From the NCBI GenBank assembly GCA_945878925.1, contig CAMDXE010000009.1:1-32770 (forward strand): a stretch of DNA of 32,770 bases, written 5' to 3'. Below are positions 19,028 through 25,951 of the stretch, piece by piece (position 1 is the stretch's first letter; each line of letters begins with the position of its first letter). The translations under genes were made by a program, and so were the position numbers. The notes beneath the pieces are model-generated. The model was not told the DNA's origin. It searched no databases and saw only the letters and a list, made by a program, of their open reading frames with translations. The stretch is from Chitinophaga pinensis (lineage in GTDB: Bacteria > Bacteroidota > Bacteroidia > NS11-12g > UBA9320).

Positions 19028-20080
19028 ATGAAAAAATACCAAATTATCATTTACGGCTCCTACGGCTATACCGGAGAATTAATTGCAGAAGAAAGTTTAT
19101 CTAAAAATCTTACAGTTTTATTGGCAGGCAGAAATGAACAAAAACTCAAAAGTCAATCTAAAAAAACCGCTTACCCTTTCAAGGCTATTGACTTGAGCAA
19201 TCCTAAGGAATTAGTAGAATTATTAAAACTAGGAGAAGTTGTGATGAATGCTGCAGGTCCTTTTAAAAATACAGCAACTCAAATGATAAATGCGTGCATC
19301 GAAGCAGGCGTTCATTATCTAGACATCAATGGCGATGTTGACGTTTTTGAAAGCATAAAAACCTTTGACAAAAAAGCGCAATTGGCCAATATAATGCTAA
19401 TGCCCGGCATAGGGTTTGATGTAGTTCCCACCGATTGCTTGGCTGTTCACTTAAAAAATAAAATGCCTGACGCCACGCGTTTAAAAATTGCCTTTGCTAC
19501 CATTGGAAGTTCAGTTTCGCATGGGACGGCTACTACCGTAGCAAGCCGTTTGGGCGAAAAGGCTTTGGTTAGGATTGATGGAAAACTCACTCCTATTGCC
19601 TTAGGCAAAAATGGCTTGTGGGTTGATTTTGGTGAAAAACGTTTATTTACAATGAGCATTCCATGGGGCGACTTAAGTACTGCTTATGAAAGCACTGCTA
19701 TTCCAAATATTGAATCGTATATAGGCGTTAAACCAAAAGTTTATAGATTATTAAAATTTCAAGGACTCATTAATTGGATGTTGCGAACCCATGTAGTTAG
19801 AATGTTAATTCAGAGACGAATTGATAAGAAACCAGCTGGCCCCAACTTCGAACAACGAAAAAAATCCTATTGCTATGTGTGGGCCGAAGTAAGTAATGAG
19901 CGCGGCCAACGCCTTTCCATCCGAATTAAAACCCCCGAAGCCTACAACTTAACTGCCACTGCCAGTTTATTAATTGCGGGAAAAATATTGGGAGGCCAAT
20001 TCGCCACAGGGTTTCAAACCCCTGCAAAAATGTATGGCGAAAAATTGGTATTTGAAATTGAAGGGGTGAAGGAAATTTGA
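19028..20080 (+). CDS. Saccharopine dehydrogenase-like NAD(P)-binding oxidoreductase
   Basis: 350-residue protein with an N-terminal Rossmann fold (IIYGSYGYTGELIAEE, residues 6-21, then LLAGRNEQKLK). Conserved AAGPFKNTATQMINACIEAG and YLDINGDVDVFE blocks mark the saccharopine dehydrogenase/trans-acting enoyl reductase group. MPGIGFDVVPTDCLA and SHGTATT are also typical. The substrate is unknown; such stand-alone members reduce varied substrates and many have no assigned role. Flanked by two toxin-antitoxin loci and not in an obvious operon. Confidence 0.85.
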   Translation: MKKYQIIIYGSYGYTGELIAEESLSKNLTVLLAGRNEQKLKSQSKKTAYPFKAIDLSNPKELVELLKLGEVVMNAAGPFKNTATQMINACIEAGVHYLDINGDVDVFESIKTFDKKAQLANIMLMPGIGFDVVPTDCLAVHLKNKMPDATRLKIAFATIGSSVSHGTATTVASRLGEKALVRIDGKLTPIALGKNGLWVDFGEKRLFTMSIPWGDLSTAYESTAIPNIESYIGVKPKVYRLLKFQGLINWMLRTHVVRMLIQRRIDKKPAGPNFEQRKKSYCYVWAEVSNERGQRLSIRIKTPEAYNLTATASLLIAGKILGGQFATGFQTPAKMYGEKLVFEIEGVKEI

Positions 20081-20128
20081 CACTATTGGCATAAGAATAA
20101 AATATTTTTATCATAAAATTATTTTTCC

Positions 20129-20136
20129 TACTTTTG
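20129..20136 (+). promoter_or_regulatory. Promoter -7 box upstream of higBA
   Basis: TACTTTTG lies 17 bases before the first plausible HigB initiation codon (an ATT at 20154), so the promoter of the module appears intact. Confidence 0.45.
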
Positions 20137-20153
20137 ACGTAAGTATTATTAAA

Positions 20154-20444
20154 ATTGATACAAGGATAATTTCCTTTGGCTCCAAAGACACCAAATTAAT
20201 TTGGGAACAAGAAAGAGTTAAGGGGCTTTCAATAGATATTCAGGAAATAGGAAGAAGGAAATTAAGAATGTTAAATAACTCTCAAACTATTGCAGATTTA
20301 CAAATACCACCTTCTAATAGATTAGAAAAATTAAAAGGTGATTTGAAGGAATTTTATTCTATAAGAATTAATAATCAATGGCGAATAATTTTCAAATGGA
20401 ATAATGGAATTGCTTCAGAAGTAAAAATTATAGATTATCACTAA
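20154..20444 (+). pseudogene. higB: HigB-family toxin without a standard start codon
   Basis: Not in the ORF track. The frame reads IDTRIISFGSKDTKLIWEQE, then RRKLRMLNNSQTIADLQIPP, RLEKLKGDLKEFYSIRIN, NQWRIIFKW and VKIIDYH, a full-length HigB/RelE toxin (KDT, RRKLR, P-x-NRLE-LKGD, IRINxQWRI and IDYH are family hallmarks). Relatives usually begin M-I-x-SF; here that methionine position is AGG (20163). No ATG, GTG or TTG occurs in frame between the promoter box and the core, only ATT codons (20145, 20148, 20154). Either the start was lost (toxin silenced) or a rare ATT start is used. higA follows after 11 bases. Confidence 0.75.
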
Positions 20445-20455
20445 AAGTAAAAAAA

Positions 20456-20755
20456 ATGAAAACGCTAAAAAATATTCATCCAGGAGAAATATTAAATGAA
20501 GAATTTCTTATTCCCCTGTCTATAACCTCTTATAAGCTATCAAAAGATATTGGAATTCCTCAATCCCGGGTTTCTGAAATTATTAAAGGCAATAGGCGTG
20601 TAACGGCAGATACAGCTTTGCGTTTGTCAAAATACTTTGGCAATTCAGCAAAATTCTGGCTTGGCCTACAGGATGATTACGATATTGAAGAACAGCAGCA
20701 ATCTAAATTTAAAGATTTAGAGGCCATTATTCATTTTGATTATAATGCCGCTTAA
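20456..20755 (+). CDS. higA: HigA-family antitoxin
   Basis: 99-residue XRE-type helix-turn-helix antitoxin. IHPGEILNEEFLIPLSITSYKLS, IPQSRVSEIIKGNRRVTADT and LRLSKYFGNSAKFWLGLQDDYD are the standard HigA blocks; the recognition helix is around SRVSEIIKG (about 36-44). It binds HigB and represses the operon promoter. The order toxin then antitoxin is the usual HigBA arrangement. Intact, although its toxin lacks a normal start codon. Confidence 0.92.
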   Translation: MKTLKNIHPGEILNEEFLIPLSITSYKLSKDIGIPQSRVSEIIKGNRRVTADTALRLSKYFGNSAKFWLGLQDDYDIEEQQQSKFKDLEAIIHFDYNAA

Positions 20756-20771
20756 AAAGCTTTAACTAAGC

Positions 20772-20799
20772 AATTCCTAATTCGTAATTCCTAATTCAT
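20772..20799 (+). repeat. Heptamer array upstream of uvrA
   Basis: Four tandem 7-base units AATTCCT, AATTCGT, AATTCCT, AATTCAT, about 41 bases before the uvrA -7 box. Same unit length and position as the array in front of gatB but a different sequence. Confidence 0.65.
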
Positions 20800-20840
20800 A
20801 AATCTTTCCCCCTACCCTATTTTTCAATCCTAAAAGTATC

Positions 20841-20848
20841 TACTTTTG
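20841..20848 (+). promoter_or_regulatory. Promoter -7 box of uvrA
   Basis: TACTTTTG contains the TTG that the ORF track uses as the uvrA start; as a promoter element it argues that translation begins downstream, most likely at GTG 20864. Confidence 0.5.
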
Positions 20849-20863
20849 CAGATTCGTAAAAAA

Positions 20864-23782
20864 GTGGCAGACATTCAAAGGCAAAAAGGTGCAGAAAGCG
20901 AGAATCTTTCTATAAAAACAGATTTTCAAAACCAAATTTCACAAAATGTGATTGATTTAGAGCATCCATCAATTGATGTGATTGGGGCTCGCGAACACAA
21001 TCTAAAAAATATTACCCTTTCGTTTCCTCGTAATAGCCTTATTGTTTTTACAGGTTTAAGCGGCAGTGGAAAATCTTCCTTGGCCTTCGATACCATTTAT
21101 GCCGAAGGTCAGCGACGGTATATGGAAAGCTTTTCGGCTTATGCTCGTCAGTTTATTGGCGAAATGAAGCGGCCCGATGTCGATAAAATTGATGGCTTAA
21201 GTCCGGTTATAAGCATCGAGCAAAAAACAGTTAACAAAAACCCAAGGAGTACTGTTGGAACCATTACCGAGATATACGATTTTTTAAGGCTGCTTTTTGC
21301 CCGGGCTGGCGAAGCCTATTCCTACATATCGGGCGAAAAAATGGTTAAGTTTACCGAAGAGCAGATAATTGATACCATTTTAAATAAATTCACCTCAAAA
21401 CGAACTGTTTTTTTAGCCCCAATGGTAAAAGGCAGAAAAGGACATTACCGCGAACTGTTTGAGCAAATAATAAAGATGGGCTATAGCAAGGTGCGCATCG
21501 ACAATGTAATGTCCGAAATAAAACCTGCCATGCAATTGGATCGATACAAAATTCACGATATTGAAATTGTCATCGACCGCATCGAACCCGATAACGAAAA
21601 CAAAACCCGCATTACCGAGTCGGTCAGAACGGCACTAAAAGTAGGCAAAGGCGTGATGATGGTTTGGGATATTGAAGACAACAAAACCCACCATTTTAGT
21701 CGGTTTTTGATGGATTCGATAAGCGGCTTAAGCTATGCCGAACCGCAGCCCAATTCATTTTCATTCAATTCGCCTTATGGCGCCTGTTCGAAATGCGATG
21801 GCTTAGGTACAATATCGGATATCGAAATCGACGTTATTATTCCCGACAAACGCAAAAGCATTAATAAGGGAGGTATTTTACCCTTGGGCGAAATGCGCGA
21901 AAACTATACATTTAGTCAGCTTCGAGCCATAGCCAAAAAGTATAAATTTAGCCTGGCCGACCCTATTGAGAATATTTCGGAAGAGGCCTTAGATATAATA
22001 CTGCATGGCAGCGACGAAAAATTTGAAGTTGAATACACCTATAGCAGCGGAGCTAAGCAAACCTTTCAGTCGGTTTTTAAAGGCATATGCAACATGCTTA
22101 TAAATTCGTATAATGAAAAAGGAACCGATGCCATGGACGAATGGGCCGAAGAATACATGAGCATGATTTCGTGTCCTTTATGCCATGGAGCCCGCCTAAA
22201 TCAAGAAGCGCTGCATTTCAAAATAGGCGGCAAAAACATCTCCGATTTAAGCCGAATGAATATTGGCGAATTAAATGAGTGGCTTCTATCGGCCCATACC
22301 CAATTAAGCGAACGACAAATTATAATTGGTTCCGAAATTATTAAAGAAATATTGGCGCGTTTAAGTTTTCTATTGGGCGTAGGGTTGGAATATTTAAGCA
22401 TCGACAATCCCGCTCGAACTTTAAGCGGAGGCGAAGCACAGCGCATTCGCCTGGCCACACAAATTGGCTCTAAACTAGAAGAAGTTTTATACATTTTGGA
22501 CGAACCGAGCATAGGCTTACATCCAAGAGACAATGAAAAATTAATTGATTCGCTAAAAGCCTTACGTGAGGTTGGCAATACGGTACTGGTGGTTGAGCAC
22601 GACAAAGATATGATGATGCAAAGCGACTATATTGTAGATATTGGACCTAAAGCAGGAAAACACGGAGGGCAAATTGTTTTTGCGGGCACGGCTAAAGAGT
22701 TTATTCAATCCGATACCCTAACAGCAGGTTATATCAATGGGCATCTAAAAATAGATATTCCTAAAAAACGTCGGACAGGAAATGGCAAATTTTTGGAGCT
22801 AAGCGGCTGCAGTGGAAATAACTTAAAAAATGTGGATGTAAAAATTCCTTTAGGTTTATTTATAGGTATTACGGGCGTTTCGGGAAGCGGAAAATCATCG
22901 TTGATAAACGAAACCTTGCACCCAATTTTAGGGCATTACGTTTACAAATCGCATAAAAAACCACTGCCTTACACAACAGTAAAAGGGTTAGAGAATATTG
23001 ATAAGGTCATAAAAATAGATCAATCGCCCATTGGCCGAACACCCCGAAGCAACCCCGCTACCTATGTTGGTTTTTTTACAGATATTCGAAATCTGTACGC
23101 CGAGCTTCCCGAATCAAAAATAAGAGGGTATAAACCGGGGCGTTTTTCGTTTAATGTAAAAGGTGGCCGTTGCGAAACCTGCCAAGGTGGAGGAATGCGC
23201 GTTATTGAAATGAATTTTTTGCCCGATGTAGAAGTCCCTTGTGAAAGCTGTATGGCTAAACGCTATAACCGCGAAACTCTCGAAATTAGATACAAAGGAA
23301 AATCAATAAGCGATGTATTGAATATGGAAGTTGACGAAGCCGTTGATTTCTTTGAACTCATCCCTAGTATATACCGAAAAATTAAAGCCCTTCACGATTC
23401 GGGATTGGGCTATATTACCTTGGGGCAAAGCAGTACAACCATAAGCGGCGGTGAAGCACAGCGCGTAAAAATTGCAACCGAATTATCAAAAATTGGAACG
23501 GGCAGTACCATCTATATCCTTGACGAACCCACTACAGGATTGCACTTTGAAGACATTAAAAATCTGCTAGGCCTCTTAAACCAATTTGTAGAAAAAGGAA
23601 ATTCAGTTTTGGTTATCGAACACAATTTAGATGTTATTAAGGTTACCGATTATATTATCGACCTCGGGCCCGAAGGTGGAAAAGGAGGAGGACAGATTAT
23701 GGCCACTGGCACCCCTGAACAAATTGCAGCAAATATGAAGAGTTTAACTGGAAAATTTCTTGCCCAAGAATTAATTGCATAA
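20864..23782 (+). CDS. uvrA: Excinuclease ABC subunit A
   Basis: DNA-damage sensor ATPase of nucleotide excision repair, working with UvrB. Two ABC modules are intact: Walker A GLSGSGKSS and GVSGSGKSS, signatures LSGGEAQRIRLA and ISGGEAQRVKIA, and Walker B ILDEPSIGLH and ILDEPTTGLH. Zinc modules CSKCDGLG...CPLCHGARL and CETCQGGG...CESCMAKR are present. The ORF track starts at TTG 20846, but that codon lies inside the promoter box TACTTTTG, so GTG 20864 is preferred (972 residues); GTG 20949 near VIDLEHPSIDVIGARE is a further possibility. The N-terminus before IDVIGAREHNLKN is poorly conserved and does not settle the start. Confidence 0.97.
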   Translation: MADIQRQKGAESENLSIKTDFQNQISQNVIDLEHPSIDVIGAREHNLKNITLSFPRNSLIVFTGLSGSGKSSLAFDTIYAEGQRRYMESFSAYARQFIGEMKRPDVDKIDGLSPVISIEQKTVNKNPRSTVGTITEIYDFLRLLFARAGEAYSYISGEKMVKFTEEQIIDTILNKFTSKRTVFLAPMVKGRKGHYRELFEQIIKMGYSKVRIDNVMSEIKPAMQLDRYKIHDIEIVIDRIEPDNENKTRITESVRTALKVGKGVMMVWDIEDNKTHHFSRFLMDSISGLSYAEPQPNSFSFNSPYGACSKCDGLGTISDIEIDVIIPDKRKSINKGGILPLGEMRENYTFSQLRAIAKKYKFSLADPIENISEEALDIILHGSDEKFEVEYTYSSGAKQTFQSVFKGICNMLINSYNEKGTDAMDEWAEEYMSMISCPLCHGARLNQEALHFKIGGKNISDLSRMNIGELNEWLLSAHTQLSERQIIIGSEIIKEILARLSFLLGVGLEYLSIDNPARTLSGGEAQRIRLATQIGSKLEEVLYILDEPSIGLHPRDNEKLIDSLKALREVGNTVLVVEHDKDMMMQSDYIVDIGPKAGKHGGQIVFAGTAKEFIQSDTLTAGYINGHLKIDIPKKRRTGNGKFLELSGCSGNNLKNVDVKIPLGLFIGITGVSGSGKSSLINETLHPILGHYVYKSHKKPLPYTTVKGLENIDKVIKIDQSPIGRTPRSNPATYVGFFTDIRNLYAELPESKIRGYKPGRFSFNVKGGRCETCQGGGMRVIEMNFLPDVEVPCESCMAKRYNRETLEIRYKGKSISDVLNMEVDEAVDFFELIPSIYRKIKALHDSGLGYITLGQSSTTISGGEAQRVKIATELSKIGTGSTIYILDEPTTGLHFEDIKNLLGLLNQFVEKGNSVLVIEHNLDVIKVTDYIIDLGPEGGKGGGQIMATGTPEQIAANMKSLTGKFLAQELIA

Positions 23783-23863
23783 ACTTTGCTTCCCTTAAAA
23801 TTATAAAATGAACGAATTGCTTTGAAGTATCAAATCTTTTAATCACTTTTGCCAAAAAAAAAC

Positions 23864-24394
23864 ATGAAATACACCTCGCTTTTTATTATTCTACTCTGCC
23901 TAAATGCCTTTGTATTTAATTCGTGTAAAGACGAAAAAATTGATCCCATAGAAAAAACAAATACCGAAAAATTAGCAGGAAACAATTGGCTATTGGTAAA
24001 AGCTACCTTCAACCCTCCACTTGTTACCACTATCGGAACTCAAAATCTAACCTTTTATAGTTTATTCGAAATCCCCTTAATTGATACCTGTCAAAAAGAC
24101 AATTTAATAATCTTTAATGCCGATGGAACTATGACCATTGACAATGGAAATTTGAAATGTGGAACCGAACCCCAAACGGCCAAAGATGGCAATTGGAAAT
24201 TTATAACCAACGAAACCCAAATAGAAATAACCAACTCGGCCTACTTTAGTTTAATTAGTGCCAACAAAGTTATTTTGGACAAGGTTGTTTTAAGCGATAC
24301 CGAAATGAAAGGCGAAACCGATTATATTTTTATTAATCCCATTACCCAAATCCAAACTACGTCGAAGCTTAATTTTACATTTTCAAAAAAATAG
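23864..24394 (+). CDS. Lipocalin-like lipoprotein
   Basis: 176 residues from the ATG at 23864; the TTG start of the ORF track (23849) is less likely because the ATG gives a clean lipoprotein signal, MKYTSLFIILLCLNAFVFNSC, with the modified Cys in FNSC. The mature part begins LAGNNWLLVKATF and contains CQKDNLIIFNADGTMTID and TAKDGNWKFITNETQIEI, the pattern of Bacteroidota lipocalin-like (Lipocalin_4 type) outer-membrane lipoproteins. Ligand unknown. It may be co-transcribed with uvrA only by read-through, as 81 bases separate them. Confidence 0.75.
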   Translation: MKYTSLFIILLCLNAFVFNSCKDEKIDPIEKTNTEKLAGNNWLLVKATFNPPLVTTIGTQNLTFYSLFEIPLIDTCQKDNLIIFNADGTMTIDNGNLKCGTEPQTAKDGNWKFITNETQIEITNSAYFSLISANKVILDKVVLSDTEMKGETDYIFINPITQIQTTSKLNFTFSKK

Positions 24395-24635
24395 GGCATT
24401 GAAGATTATAGAAAGGTTGGGGCTAATCTCAACCCTTAACTTTCTTTAGTTATAAATAGATGAATAACTTCGAATTTTAACTTTTAGTAGGAGATAATGA
24501 AAGTTGCCAAAATAAATGCAAACGCTCTATGACTTTTAGATAATTTGCTAATAAAATATACAATATGCGAAAGTTATTTTGAATATTTTATGAAGAGATT
24601 AAGGGAATTATTTATTTTTTAGCAACAATTCAGTT

Positions 24636-25061
24636 TCAATTAGTTTTTCCTTGATATGTTGATACTACCCTTTTATTTTCCATGTCTGCGCGCAGCAGGC
24701 TAATTAGTTCATTTTTGCTTTCTATTACTAAATCCTTCTCATTCAATAACATTTTGATACTTTCATCATTATGCTCTTTATTTAAAGCTTGTCCAACACC
24801 ATAGTCAGTTATATTGCCATAATTTGAATACACATTTCCATTTTGCGGCATTACCAGATAATGAACGCTAACGTGTAGCTCTTTGGCAATACTTGACAAA
24901 TGCTTGAAATAATCCTTCCTTTCACCATTCAAAATTTTGGATAATTCCCCCTGAGTTATTCCAATGGATGTGGAAAGACTTTCCAATTTTATTCCTTTCT
25001 GCGCAATTACATTTCGTATATTGTCAAGTATCCAGTCTTTATTTGGCTCTGTAACTGTCAT
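24636..25061 (-). CDS. XRE-family helix-turn-helix regulator
   Basis: 141-residue DNA-binding protein. Helix-turn-helix at about residues 15-65 (DNIRNVIAQKGIKLESLSTS, ITQGELSKILNGERKDYFKH, IAKELHVSVHYLV), then a linker rich in Asn/Tyr/Gly, then a C-terminal helix (SIKMLLNEKDLVIESKNELISLLRADMENK) with heptad-like spacing suited to dimerisation. It is divergent from the tyrosinase-like gene across 122 bases that hold a cluster of inverted repeats. It probably controls itself and/or that gene. No effector domain or protease motif is visible. Confidence 0.88.
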   Translation of the reverse strand: MTVTEPNKDWILDNIRNVIAQKGIKLESLSTSIGITQGELSKILNGERKDYFKHLSSIAKELHVSVHYLVMPQNGNVYSNYGNITDYGVGQALNKEHNDESIKMLLNEKDLVIESKNELISLLRADMENKRVVSTYQGKTN

Positions 25062-25094
25062 AGTTCAATTTTTTAATGTTTCCAAAAATAGCAA

Positions 25095-25137
25095 GAATAT
25101 TTAATATTCTATTCCACTTCATGGAATAATGTATTCC
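25095..25137. promoter_or_regulatory. Operator-like cluster of GGAATA/TATTCC inverted repeats
   Basis: Three nested palindromes: GAATAT-TTA-ATATTC (25095-25109), TATTCCA-CTTCA-TGGAATA (25110-25128) and GGAATA-ATG-TATTCC (25123-25137). The two with 3-base spacers have centres 28 bases apart. The cluster sits in the divergent region between the XRE regulator and the copper-domain gene, overlapping the likely promoter of the latter. Binding by the XRE protein is an inference. Confidence 0.6.
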
Positions 25138-25183
25138 TTTGAAAATTTGCGCTTTGATAAAACCTTTGAATAAAAAAATAATT

Positions 25184-25951
25184 ATGAAAGAATTTAACAT
25201 CCTCAAACCTCTAATCTTGCTTTTTGCTCTCTTTATTTCAATCAATTCAAACGCCCGAGGGCCGCGTAAAGATTTAAACGCTGATTTTAATGATGCTCAA
25301 AGAAAAGAAATGTGCGAACTACTCGATGCATGGCTCACCACATATTTAATAACTATGCATGGAAATGATTTTGCCAGAATGCATACAACCAATGATTATT
25401 TAAGATGGCATAGAGACCATTTTATTGATTTGGAAAGATTTATTTTAGAACAAGATCCAAATGGAACCAAAGGGTATGACCAATATGTACCATTTCCTAA
25501 ATGGGATCCATCTAAGGTAATTCCTTCTTATTTCAATGGATTTGACGCCAGCGGAGGTAATTATGATAATATTTCTTCTAAATGTGGAGGAGGCAGTGGT
25601 TGCAGAACAAGAGAGGATTATAAAAATACAAATCCCGGGTATAAGTTTAACCAAAGTGGATTTTTTACAACAAGCCCGAATATTAATATACCGCTGCCAA
25701 GCCGATATAGTCCTTCCGGTACTTTATGTTCTTTTATCGGTACAGATTCTAATTGGGGAGGAAGTTCTCGAACATTTGATTTTAGCGATATGGCTGATTT
25801 TAGCGATAATCAACAGTATTTATATCATAATAGAGGCCATGTTGCTTTTGATAGGGGGGGGTACAACGATTCAACGTTCACAAATGGGTACTTTAGGCCC
25901 GAACCGCGCAGCTGCCGTCTTTTTATTCTGGGCTTGGCATGCATGGATTGA
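25184..25951 (+). CDS. Tyrosinase-like secreted protein, N-terminal part (frameshifted)
   Basis: Starts at ATG 25184 (the track's TTG at 25139 lacks support), giving the signal peptide MKEFNILKPLILLFALFIS. The copper-A-like region MHTTNDYLRWHRDHFIDLERF matches the WHR-x-x-x-x-x-x-E motif of type 3 copper proteins; the copper-B HxxxH is YHNRGHVAF. The frame goes wrong at a run of eight G (25854-25861): beyond it this ORF reads nonsense to a TGA at 25951, while the +1 frame continues the family sequence (FLFWAWHAWIDDMWW, the third copper-B His). With seven G the two parts join into one 914-residue protein. Role after joining: a T9SS-exported oxidase-like surface protein. Confidence 0.75.
   Translation: MKEFNILKPLILLFALFISINSNARGPRKDLNADFNDAQRKEMCELLDAWLTTYLITMHGNDFARMHTTNDYLRWHRDHFIDLERFILEQDPNGTKGYDQYVPFPKWDPSKVIPSYFNGFDASGGNYDNISSKCGGGSGCRTREDYKNTNPGYKFNQSGFFTTSPNINIPLPSRYSPSGTLCSFIGTDSNWGGSSRTFDFSDMADFSDNQQYLYHNRGHVAFDRGGYNDSTFTNGYFRPEPRSCRLFILGLACMD

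Noticed and set aside
20846-20863. TTG start of uvrA in the ORF track
   Set aside because: The TTG is part of the TACTTTTG promoter box, so it would lie upstream of the transcription start.
22201-22605. Minus-strand ORF of 134 residues inside uvrA
   Set aside because: Antisense to the conserved ABC signature and Walker B region of UvrA.
25536-25850. First 105 codons of the 25536-27929 ORF (MDLTPAEVIMIIFLLNVEE...)
   Set aside because: They overlap the copper-domain coding frame, which has the signal peptide and family motifs; this part is a shadow and the frame becomes real only after the G8 run.
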